In this document: piece by piece, positions 7,378 to 15,096 of the stretch
Layout of the letters: every line of letters starts with the position of its first letter
How positions within the stretch are numbered: the first letter of the stretch is position 1
Assembly (NCBI GenBank): GCA_027459785.1
Contig: DAIDGU010000015.1
Location: forward strand, 1 to 36,604
DNA length: 36,604 nucleotides
Direction: 5' to 3'
From: Ktedonobacteria bacterium
Lineage (GTDB): Bacteria > Chloroflexota > Ktedonobacteria > Ktedonobacterales > JACDGC01
The notes under the pieces: generated by a model
The model's database searches: none
The model's input: only the letters and a program-made list of their open reading frames with translations
Told to the model about the DNA's origin: nothing
Program-made: the position numbers and the translations under genes

Positions 7378-9192
7378 TCACTCCGCCAGCAGCGCATCCA
7401 GTTCGCCGACGTAGCGGTCGAACTCGGCGATGGCGGCTTCCACTGGCGCGGGCGTTGTCATGTCCACGCCAGCGGCGCGCAGCAGGTCGATGGAGTAGTC
7501 CGACGAGCCGGAGTGCAGCAGGCGCAGGTAACGATCCACCGCCGGCTGGCCCTCGCTGATGATCTGCCGCGCCAGTGCGGCGGAAGCGGCGATGCCCGTC
7601 GCATATTGGAAGACGTAGAAGCTGGAATAGAAGTGGGGGATGCGCGACCACTCCCACGCCACCAGGTCGTCCACCACCACACCGCCATCGCCGTAGTAGT
7701 GGTCGTTCAGCGTCTTATAGATGCCGCAGAGCATCTCTGGCGTCAGCGATGCGCCGGCCTCAGCCTGCTGGTGGGCCTGCAACTCGAAGTCCGCGAACAT
7801 CGTTTGGCGGAAGAGCGTGGCGCGGAAGCCGTCCAGGTAGTGATTGATGACGTAGGCGCGCACCGTCTTATCTTCCGTTGTCTGCAAGAGGTAATGCGTC
7901 AGCAGCGCCTCGTTGAGCGTGGAGGCGATCTCCGCCAGGAAGATGGTGTAATCGGCATAGGGATACGGCTGGGTGGCGCGCGTGAAGTAGCTGTGCATCG
8001 AGTGGCCCATCTCGTGCGCCAGGGTGAACATGTCGTCGAGCTGGCCCTGGTAGTTCAGCAGCACGAAGGGCTGCGTGCCATATGATCCCCAGCTATACGC
8101 GCCGCTGCGCTTGCCCTGATTCTCGAAGACATCGATCCAGCGCGACTGCATGCCCCGGCTCAGCGCCGTGGTGTATTCCTGGCCCAGCGGCCCCAATGCT
8201 TGCGCGACCTTCGCACGCGCTTCGTCGAACGGCACCGCGACCTTGGCCTCGCCGACCAACGGCGCGTACAGATCGTAGATATGCTGCCCGCCGTCGAGCT
8301 TGAGGATCTTTTGCCGCACCGCCAGGTAACGGTGCAGCGCGGGCAGGTTCGCATTCACCGTGCTGATGAGGTTGGTATAGACGCTGGTGGGGATGTTATT
8401 GTCGTCCAGCGCGGCGGCCAGCGCCGAATCATAGCGCCGTTCGCGGGCATAGATCAGGTTCTTCTTGACCTGATTGCCAAAGTTCGTCGCCAGCATGTTC
8501 TGGAACTTCTGGAAGGTGCCGTGCAAGCCGTCGAAGGCCGCCTGGCGCACGCTGCGATTGGTGCTGCGCGTGAAGAGGCCATAGTTGCCGGTGGAAAGCT
8601 GCACCTCGTGGCCCTCCTCGTCCTGCATCACCGGCAAGAAGGGCGGCAGGTCGGCGTTCTCGAAGATCTCGAAGGTGCGGTCTGGCCCCTGCGCCAGTTC
8701 ACTGAAGCCGGCGAGGGTCTGCTCGACCTCGGTCGAACGCACGTGGGGGCGCATGCGCGTGATCTCATCGATCTGGTGGCGATAGAGCGCCAGCCCCAGT
8801 TCTTCATCGAAGTAGCGATCCAGCCGGTCCGGGGGAATCGCCAGGATCTCCGGCACGAAAAAGGCCGTCGCCTGGCCGAACTCCGCCGCCAGCGACATCA
8901 CGCGGTCCGAGAGCGCCTGGTACTCCATGCGGCGCGTGTCTTCGTGGAAGCGCATGGTGGCATAGACCAGCAAGCGGCCCAGCACCTCGCCGGCCTGGTC
9001 GCGCAGCCGCAGCGCCTGGTTCAGCCCCTGCGCCGACTGCATCAGCGATCCCTGCAAGCTGCGCAGCGTGGGGATCTGTTGGCTGACAAAGGTGAAATTC
9101 TCTTCCCACACCTTGTCCGTAGCGAATATCGATTCGAGGTTCCACGTCATCTCGACGGGGATCTCGCTGCGTTGTGGCACGGTTTGAACCAC
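7378..9192 (-). CDS. pepF: Oligoendopeptidase F (M3 family zinc metallopeptidase)
   Basis: A cytoplasmic zinc peptidase of 604 residues, the usual PepF length, that cleaves short peptides. The zinc site HEMGH lies at about 393-397 within [18 protein letters not shown]. Downstream come [19 protein letters not shown] (third zinc ligand Glu) and the substrate-loop segment [21 protein letters not shown]. The frame is open five codons further, to a TTG, but those codons are themselves the ribosome site GGAGGAG. The true start is therefore the GTG at 9192, 6 nt downstream. The gene is transcribed alone, divergently from the small gene at 9308. It probably recycles peptides together with the M32 carboxypeptidase at 24 kb. 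Confidence 0.95.
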   Translation of the reverse strand: MVQTVPQRSEIPVEMTWNLESIFATDKVWEENFTFVSQQIPTLRSLQGSLMQSAQGLNQALRLRDQAGEVLGRLLVYATMRFHEDTRRMEYQALSDRVMSLAAEFGQATAFFVPEILAIPPDRLDRYFDEELGLALYRHQIDEITRMRPHVRSTEVEQTLAGFSELAQGPDRTFEIFENADLPPFLPVMQDEEGHEVQLSTGNYGLFTRSTNRSVRQAAFDGLHGTFQKFQNMLATNFGNQVKKNLIYARERRYDSALAAALDDNNIPTSVYTNLISTVNANLPALHRYLAVRQKILKLDGGQHIYDLYAPLVGEAKVAVPFDEARAKVAQALGPLGQEYTTALSRGMQSRWIDVFENQGKRSGAYSWGSYGTQPFVLLNYQGQLDDMFTLAHEMGHSMHSYFTRATQPYPYADYTIFLAEIASTLNEALLTHYLLQTTEDKTVRAYVINHYLDGFRATLFRQTMFADFELQAHQQAEAGASLTPEMLCGIYKTLNDHYYGDGGVVVDDLVAWEWSRIPHFYSSFYVFQYATGIAASAALARQIISEGQPAVDRYLRLLHSGSSDYSIDLLRAAGVDMTTPAPVEAAIAEFDRYVGELDALLAE

Positions 9193-9253
9193 GGATTTCT
9201 CCTCCAACGGTTTGCCTGATAGGCTCAGAATAAGGGATGTCTACTGAGGGATA

Positions 9254-9283
9254 TTGTAGCACCTGGGGAGGGTGTGCGATAAT
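9254..9283 (+). promoter_or_regulatory. Possible sigma-70 promoter for the 9308 gene
   Basis: TTGTAG (9254-9259), an 18-bp spacer and GATAAT (9278-9283) lie 24 nt before the ATG. The SD GGGAG sits between them. On the opposite strand the same stretch contains TACAAT, a possible -10 for pepF, so divergent promoters may overlap here. Confidence 0.35.
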
Positions 9284-9307
9284 TCTATGCAAGAAGGGAG
9301 ATAGCTT

Positions 9308-9646
9308 ATGCTTGTCGTGCCGTCGCAATGGTTTATTGTTGAAGCTGGTCCACGCCCCGACCTGCCCTTCATTCGCTTTAAAGATCGCAATGTCGAACTC
9401 GCGGCAGTGTTGGATATGTATCGCCAGGGGCAGACTCTGGGGCAGATCGCCACATGGTTCAGTTCACTTGATGCCCAGCATATCAAGGCAGCTATTACAT
9501 TTTATCAGCAGCAGCAGGCAGAGATGGATTGCTATCTGGATGAGATGCAAGCATATGCTGCTGAGGAACGCCTAATGACTCCTGTTCATCCCAGCATCGC
9601 GCGGGTGCGGCAAAAAATGAAACTTCAACAGATGGGCGAACGCTGA
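9308..9646 (+). CDS. Small DUF433-like protein, possible antitoxin
   Basis: A 112-residue protein. The central segment VELAAVLDMYRQGQTLGQIATWF plus LDAQHIKAAITFYQQQQAEMD resembles the helix-turn-helix of DUF433 antitoxins (a LxxYxxGxSxxxIxxxF pattern followed by HIKAAITFY). It lacks the usual GxPVIxGTRIPV start of that family and has its own N-terminus (VVPSQWFIVEAGPRPDLPFIRFKDRN). ATG 9308 has AGGGAG 7 nt upstream. Its stop overlaps, as TGATG, the start of a truncated frame that begins like a DUF5615 PIN-like toxin. That is the standard order for such a pair, so an antitoxin that has lost its toxin is the best reading. Confidence 0.65.
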   Translation: MLVVPSQWFIVEAGPRPDLPFIRFKDRNVELAAVLDMYRQGQTLGQIATWFSSLDAQHIKAAITFYQQQQAEMDCYLDEMQAYAAEERLMTPVHPSIARVRQKMKLQQMGER

Positions 9647-9705
9647 TGCGCATCTGCTACTTGCTTGATGAGCATATGCCGAATGCGATTATATATCTCG
9701 GTTGA
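9646..9705 (+). pseudogene. N-terminal stub of a DUF5615-like (PIN-like) toxin
   Basis: Nineteen codons, MRICYLLDEHMPNAIIYLG, start inside the stop of the upstream gene (TGATG). The pattern MRxxYLLDEHxP is the characteristic beginning of DUF5615 PIN-like proteins, whose first acidic active-site residues are these Asp and Glu. The family normally continues for about 100 more residues. Here a stop follows immediately, and the next 70 bp do not resume in any frame. It is most likely left by a deletion that joined this stub to the next DUF433 gene. Confidence 0.6.
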
Positions 9706-9775
9706 TGTTGGCTTTACCAATCGTTTTGCGATTGGAACGAGAGCAGGAAATGGACCTGCATAAGGAGCGGATGCG

Positions 9776-9973
9776 ATGCAAGAGATTTATCCAGGGATCA
9801 CAGTTGATGCCCATACACGCTTCGGCAAACCCGTCATCAAAGGCACGCGCGTGCCGGTGGATTTGCTGGTGGGCAAGGTCGGCGGCGGGATGAGCATTGC
9901 AGAAGTCGCACAGGAGTATGCGGTCACGCCGGATGATGTGCTTGCTGCGTTGCGCTATGCCGCTCAACGGTAA
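9776..9973 (+). CDS. DUF433 family antitoxin-like protein (orphan)
   Basis: A 65-residue DUF433 protein with the full family signature: YPGITVDAHTRFGKPVIKGT, RVPVDLLVGKVGGGMSIAEV, then AQEYAVTPDDVLAALRYAAQ. It is predicted to be a winged-helix DNA-binding antitoxin that represses its own operon. The start is ATG 9776, with AAGGAGCGG about 7-8 nt upstream. Normally a DUF5615 toxin gene follows. Here only 16 bp separate the stop from the end of a convergent gene, so the partner is missing. The small gene at 9308 and the toxin stub at 9646 show a related module immediately upstream. Confidence 0.85.
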   Translation: MQEIYPGITVDAHTRFGKPVIKGTRVPVDLLVGKVGGGMSIAEVAQEYAVTPDDVLAALRYAAQR

Positions 9974-9989
9974 AGGCATTTGCCATTGC

Positions 9990-10571
9990 TTAATTGTGGA
10001 TTTTCTCCCCCTTCGCCAGCATGGCGATGTATTGTTGGATGCGTGCGGCGCGCGCTTCTGGCGTTCGGGTGATTTGAATGCGACGCAGGATCGCGTAGCG
10101 GTTGACGCGATTCAGGGTTTGGAAGAATGCTTCGGCCTGGGGGTGTTGTGCCAGTACGCGCTGGAAGTCGTCCGGCACGGTGATTTGGCTTTGCGGGGAG
10201 TAGGCGGCATCCCAGCGCCCATCTTGCTTGGCCAGTTCCACTTGTCGCAGACCGGCGGGTTGCATGCGGCCCGCGGCGATCAGCGCGGTCACTTTGTCGC
10301 AATTCACCTGTGACCAGCCGCTCTTGGGGCGGCGCGGAGTGAATTTTTGCAGCCAGAACTGGTCATCCAGCGCCGCTTTTTGCCCGTCGATCCAGCCGTA
10401 GCAGAGGGCGCACTCTAAGGCTTCAGCATACGAGACAGAGGGGATGCCAGCACCCTTTTTGGCGATTTTGAGCCAAAGGCCCGTCGCTTCCTGATGATGC
10501 GCGGCGATCCAGCGTTCCCACTCCTGTTGGGAGGCGAAAGCGAGGGTGGGCAGCGAATCTTTGTTCTTCAT
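9990..10571 (-). CDS. YdeI/OmpD-associated family protein
   Basis: A 193-residue protein of the YdeI/OmpD-associated (Bacteriocin-protection-like) group. Visible signatures are WIAAHHQEATGLWLKIAKKG, YAEALECALCYGWIDGQKAA, WLQKFTPRRPKSGWSQVN, and the C-terminal helical part VPDDFQRVLAQHPQAEAFF. Its biochemical role is not established. The start is the ATG at 10571; no Shine-Dalgarno is seen. TATATTAT lies only about 4-11 nt upstream, so the mRNA may be leaderless or nearly so. It is divergent from the helicase gene and convergent with the DUF433 gene. Confidence 0.85.
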   Translation of the reverse strand: MKNKDSLPTLAFASQQEWERWIAAHHQEATGLWLKIAKKGAGIPSVSYAEALECALCYGWIDGQKAALDDQFWLQKFTPRRPKSGWSQVNCDKVTALIAAGRMQPAGLRQVELAKQDGRWDAAYSPQSQITVPDDFQRVLAQHPQAEAFFQTLNRVNRYAILRRIQITRTPEARAARIQQYIAMLAKGEKIHN

Positions 10572-10687
10572 GAGGATAATATACCATACGCCGACCTGCT
10601 CATCCGCTGGTACTGCGCTTGCTGCCCCTTGACGCTCGCCGCCCCAGCGCGTAGAATGAAGCGGATATCGAACATTATTTCAGTAAG

Positions 10688-13600
10688 ATGATGGCGGGCG
10701 CGACGATGACGATCTTGCATGGGGGCATGCTCGGCGGGCAGTTGTGGGTGTGGGGCGAGGCGGAGCCGGCGGGCAAGCAGCGGCGCAAGCCCCGTGCCTA
10801 TGTCCCTGGCGCACCGCCCCCCGCGCATCCCTTCGCGCCACCGCGCGCCACGCTGCTGACGGAACTGTGCGCACGCCTGCCGGGTTTCACCGCCGGCACA
10901 TATGGCAAACGCCTCGTCGCGTGGCTCCCGACCACTGGCGGGCTGCCCCTGCTTTCGGCGGCGGCAACCGAAGACAACGCCGGGCAGGAGGTCGCGCTGC
11001 AACCCTGGCTGGTGGGCGCGGTCGCGCTGGACCCAGCCGTGCTGCTGTTGTTGCTGCGTCACCTGATCACCGGCGAGGCCATCGCGCGCGACTACCAGGC
11101 CGGCGCGGATCTGGCGGTGTGGACGGCGGCGTTTCGCCTGGCGCTGACGCTGGTGGCCCGCCGGCGCTTCCTGCCGGATGTGCAGCCGCACGGCAACAGC
11201 TACCATGCGCGCTGGACGGCGGTGTGTGCCGGGCGCGATAGCCAGCTTCTAGCGGCCCTGGCCGATGCGCTGCCGGCTGTGGGCCGCGCGCTCTGCCACG
11301 ATCCCCTCACGCCGCCCAGCGAACCGGCCAACGTCGCCCTTGCCGCCTTTATGGATTTGACGGTGGATGCGCTGGTGCGCGCCAACGGTCCGGTGACGCT
11401 GGTAGATGAGCATAGCGATCCGTATATGCGCCGCTACGGCTGGTATCTGCCGCCCGCGCTGCACCTGCATGATCGCTGGCTCACGGCGCTGGGCGCACCG
11501 GAAGCGCGCATCGGTGGCGTGCAGGCGGAACTGCCGGCCTTCGCCGCGCCGGTGCAGGAATGGCGACGCCGCACCCTCACCGCCGCGCTGGTGCCATACC
11601 GTTTCTGCGTGCGGCTCGAAGAACCTATCGACGCCGAGGTTGATCCGACCATCCCCGACGCCGCCACCCATCCCTGGCGGCTGCGCTTTTTGCTGCAAGC
11701 GCAGGACGATCCCAGCCTGCTCATCGACGCCGAGGCGATCTGGCGCGCGGAAGATCCGGGCGAGCTGCCGCCGGGGATGACGAAGCTGGATCTACGCCGC
11801 ACGCTGCTGGCGGGGCTGGGCAAATTTGCTGGCTACGATGCTGCGCTGGCGGCGGCGTTACGCGAAGCCCAGCCGACGGGACTAGACCTCGATCTGCCCG
11901 GCGCGTTTCGCTTCCTGACGGAGACGGCGGCGCGGCTGGAACATGCCGGCTCTGTGGTGCTGCTGCCGAAATGGTGGACGCGCTCGCGGCGCAAGGTGAA
12001 GCTGCGCGCCAGCATCCGCAGCCCCAAGTTGATGGAAGGCGGACTGCGTTCGCGCCCGCTGATCACCTTCGACTGGAAGGTGGCCGTGGGCAACGTGGAG
12101 ATGACGCAGGAGGAATTGCAGGCGCTGGCGCGGCTGAAAGCGCCGCTGGTGCAGGTGCGCGGGCGCTGGGTGCAGGTCAACGCCGACGAGATTCAGACTG
12201 CACTGGACTTCTGGAAAAAGCAGGGCAAACGCCAGGCGACGCTGGGCGACGCCGCGCGGCTGGCGCTGGACGAAACGATGCGCGTGGGCAACCTGGAAGT
12301 GGAGCGCGTGGAGATCGATGGCTGGCTGGCGGAATCCTTCGACCGGCTGCGCTCTGGCCAGGCGACACTAGAGGTCATCCCGCCGCCAGCGGGCTTGCGC
12401 GCGACGCTGCGCCCCTACCAGCAGCGCGGCTATGCCTGGCTGCGCTTCCTGGCGCAGTGGGGGCTGGGCGCGTGCCTGGCAGACGACATGGGGCTGGGCA
12501 AGACGGTTGTTACGCTGGCGCTCATCCAGCGCGATTGGGACGCCGAGGGACATGCGCCCGTACTCGTCATCTGCCCCACGTCGGTCGTGGGCAACTGGAA
12601 GCGTGAGGCCGCGCGCTTCACGCCGGATCTGCCGGTGCTGGTGCATCACGGTGGCACACGGCGCAAGGACGACTCGTTCGTGGCGGAGGCACAGCAGCAC
12701 GCCATCGTCATTTCCAGCTATGCCCTCTTGCACCGCGACCGCGACATTTTCGCCAAGGTGCCGTGGCGCGGCATCGTGCTGGACGAGGCGCAGAACATCA
12801 AGAACGCCGAGACGAAGCAGGCGCAAGCGGCGGCGAGCCTCGCTGGCGGCTATCGCATCGCGCTGACCGGCACGCCCGTCGAGAACTCCGTCGCCGATCT
12901 CTGGTCGCTGATGGACTTCCTGAATCCGGGCCTGTTGGGGTCGGCGAAAGATTTCAAAGATGCCTTTTTCATCCCGATCCAATCGCGGCGCGACCCTGAC
13001 GCCACGGCGCGGCTCAAGCGGCTGACCGGCCCCTTCCTGCTGCGGCGCGTCAAGAGCGATCCGGCGATCATCTCCGACCTACCTGAAAAGCTGGAGATGG
13101 ATGTCTTTTGCACGCTGACCAAAGAGCAGGCGTCGCTCTATGAAGCGGTGGTGCGCGACATGGAGAAGCGCATCGACGAGGTCGAAGGCATCGCGCGGCG
13201 CGGGTTGATCTTCGCCACGCTGACCAAGCTGAAACAGGTCTGCAACCACCCGGCGCACTTCCTGGGCGACGGCACGCCGCTGGCTGGGCACGCCGCTGGC
13301 TGGGCGCTCCGGCAAGCTGGCGCGACTGGAAGAGATGCTGGCGGAGGCGCTGGCCGAGGGCGACCATGCCCTGGTCTTCACGCAGTTCGCCGAGATGGGC
13401 GCGCTGTTGCAGCCCTACTTGGCGCAGACGCTGGGCCGCGAGGTGCTGTTCCTGAGCGGGCAGACGCCCAAGCCGCAGCGCGACCGCATGATCGAGCGCT
13501 TCCAGCGCGACGACGGCCCACCGATCTTCATCCTTTCGCTGAAAGCCGGCGGCCTGGGGCTGAACCTGACGCGCGCCAACCACGTCTTTCACTTCGACCG

Positions 13601-13847
13601 CTGGTGGAATCCGGCGGTGGAGAACCAGGCGACCGACCGTGCCTTTCGCATCGGCCAGCAACGCGCCGTGCAGGTCCACAAGTTCATTTGCGCTGGCACG
13701 CTGGAAGAGCGCATCGCCGACCTCATCGCCAGCAAGCAGGAGATTGCGGCGCATGTCATCGGCTCCGGCGAGGGCTGGCTGACGGAGCTTTCCACCGCGC
13801 AACTGCGCGACATCTTCGCACTGCGCGCCGACGCCGTGGAGGTGTAG
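10688..13847 (+). CDS. SNF2-family DNA/RNA helicase, frameshifted by a 16-bp tandem duplication
   Basis: An SNF2 ATPase with an N-terminal associated domain (about 1-560), comparable to Bacillus YwqA. Motifs are [10 protein letters not shown] (Lys605), LDEAQNIKN (DEAQ from 699), [20 protein letters not shown], and CNHPAHF. In a second frame come [29 protein letters not shown], and [19 protein letters not shown]. The switch falls at 13272-13303, where a 16-bp unit is present twice. With one unit removed the frame is continuous ([17 protein letters not shown]) and the protein is 1047 residues. As read, the first frame never stops and runs on into the SWIM gene, predicting an artificial 1341-residue fusion. 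The start is ATG 10688; ATG 10706 (MTILHG) is also plausible, and neither has a strong ribosome site. Confidence 0.9.
13272..13303 (+). repeat. 16-bp perfect tandem duplication inside the helicase gene
   Basis: GCACGCCGCTGGCTGG occupies 13272-13287 and again 13288-13303. Sixteen is not a multiple of three, so the second copy shifts the frame. Removing one copy restores the expected protein sequence between the two RecA lobes. Confidence 0.95.
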
Positions 13848-13852
13848 CCACC

Positions 13853-14713
13853 ATGCCATCCTATTACAATGCCTATGGTCAACATGGGATCAAAGCGACA
13901 TCGAAGCGCGGCGACTTCGGCCAGAGTTGGCTGGCGCGATCCTGGTGCGACCTGATCGACCGGCTGGGCCAGCACTCGTCGGCGCAGCGCGGGCGCAGCC
14001 TGGCGCGCGGCCAGGCGGTGCAGTCGATCACGATGCAGCCGGGCATCATCTCCGGCTTCGTCGCGGACTATGCGCTCTATCAGACCTTGATCGAATTGCC
14101 TGTGCTGCGCGTCGAGCAGTGGAATCGGTTGCTCAGCGTCATCCGCAGCAACCCGACTGTGGTGGCGCAGTTGTTCAGCGGCCAGGTGACGGCGGACCTG
14201 AACGCGCTGGCCGTGGCGGCGCACGTTCCCCTGCTGCCGACCGGCCTGGCGATGTTCGAGGCGCAGTGCGGCTGCTATGATTGGAACGATCCCTGCAAGC
14301 ACACCAGCGCGGTAATGTACCTCGTTGGCGAGGAGTTCGACCGCGACCCACTGGCGTTCCTGGCGTTGCGCGGCATGGCTCACGACGACCTCATCACGGG
14401 CCTCAGCGACGGTGAACTGCCGAACACAGTGAGCGCGCCTGTCACCTCCATCATCCCCCTGCCCGCCCCGCCCGCGCCGTTGCCCGCCGATCCCGTCGCC
14501 TTCTGGCAGGGTGCGCCCCTGCCGCCGGAGTTGCGCACCACCGAGATGCCAGATCCGGAGCCGGCGCTGCCCGGCGCCCCGTTCCCCTTCTGGGCCGGCA
14601 CGCGCACCATCGCCGCCGGTTTGGAGTCGCTTTATACGAAGGCCGCGCACGACGCCGCCGCCATCCTCCGTACCCAGCCCACCTCTTCCGCAACCACCGA
14701 ACCGTCGGAGTGA
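13853..14713 (+). CDS. SWIM zinc-finger protein
   Basis: A 286-residue protein with the SWIM motif CxC...CxH visible as CGCYDWNDPCKHTSAVMYL near residues 141-159, a zinc-binding fold for DNA or protein contact. The N-terminus (YYNAYGQHGIKATSKRGDFG, SWLARSWCDLIDRLGQ) matches the SWIM proteins regularly encoded next to SNF2 helicases, as in Bacillus ywqA-ywqB. The C-terminal 90 residues are Pro/Ala-rich. The start is ATG 13853, 5 nt after the helicase stop, with GGAGGTG 8 nt upstream; the SD lies in the helicase end, indicating translational coupling. By chance it is in the same frame as the shifted helicase. The protein probably assists the helicase; the exact role is unknown. Confidence 0.9.
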   Translation: MPSYYNAYGQHGIKATSKRGDFGQSWLARSWCDLIDRLGQHSSAQRGRSLARGQAVQSITMQPGIISGFVADYALYQTLIELPVLRVEQWNRLLSVIRSNPTVVAQLFSGQVTADLNALAVAAHVPLLPTGLAMFEAQCGCYDWNDPCKHTSAVMYLVGEEFDRDPLAFLALRGMAHDDLITGLSDGELPNTVSAPVTSIIPLPAPPAPLPADPVAFWQGAPLPPELRTTEMPDPEPALPGAPFPFWAGTRTIAAGLESLYTKAAHDAAAILRTQPTSSATTEPSE

Positions 14714-14754
14714 CAACAAGCCAATCATACAGAGCAACGTGCAGGAAGATGGAT

Positions 14755-14831
14755 CGATCTCGCCGAACTCCAGTCCGCGCAGGCGGACTTTGTAGCCGCC
14801 AGGCTCTTAGGCGCGGTTTCAACCGCCCGCC
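14755..14831 (-). repeat. Dispersed repeat, CGGGCGGTTGAAACCGCG family, copy 1
   Basis: Read on the minus strand the element starts GGCGGGCGGTTGAAACCGCG, where CGGTT/AACCG pair, and ends in AGTCCGC (14772-14778), a 4-nt loop and GCGGACT (14783-14789) in plus coordinates. The copy at 30227-30300 has the same layout with the second stem changed to AGTCCAC/GTGGACT. It lies in the convergent gap between the SWIM and S53 genes, which contains no gene. Confidence 0.75.
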
Positions 14832-14898
14832 GCCGTTGCACCTGCACCGAGATGGCTACCACCCGCATCGCTAGCACATGCCAGAATGCGGGTATCAT

Positions 14899-15010
14899 AC
14901 CCCTTGCGGGTACAGACGGTGGTCATTGGGACCGGTTGGGACCGGACAGACAGGAATGTCTGTCCTCCGGGGGAAGCGCGACAGACAGGAATGTCTGTCC
15001 TCCGCCGCAA
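14899..15010 (+). repeat. Hairpin repeat family A, two units with header (14.9 kb)
   Basis: The header CTTGCGGGTACAGACGGTGG, then TCATTGGGACCGG, is followed by two hairpins ACAGACA-GGAA-TGTCTGT (starting at about 14946 and 14981), each followed by CCTCCG. Flanking G/C pairs extend the first stem to 9 bp. The same header and hairpin occur near 23.83, 32.89 and 34.31 kb. The remaining gap up to 15096 has no gene. Confidence 0.85.
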
Positions 15011-15096
15011 AGCGTATAACACGCAAGCACCGCCGTGCCTCACAGGGAAGCAACGGCGGTGCCGGTGATCGTGGCTGGGCGTGCAGCGAAGTGCTG

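Noticed and set aside
7006..8085. 359-codon plus-strand frame opposite pepF
   Set aside because: Opposite a confidently assigned M3 peptidase; its translation has no family features and begins in repeat sequence.
10688..14713. A single 1341-residue helicase-SWIM fusion protein
   Set aside because: The middle third of this translation is out of frame (Ala/Arg/Gly-rich nonsense) while the helicase C-lobe is intact in another frame. The SWIM gene has its own ribosome site and start.
13589..14737. 382-codon minus-strand frame under the SWIM gene
   Set aside because: Low-complexity Arg/Gly translation opposite a recognised gene; shadow frame.
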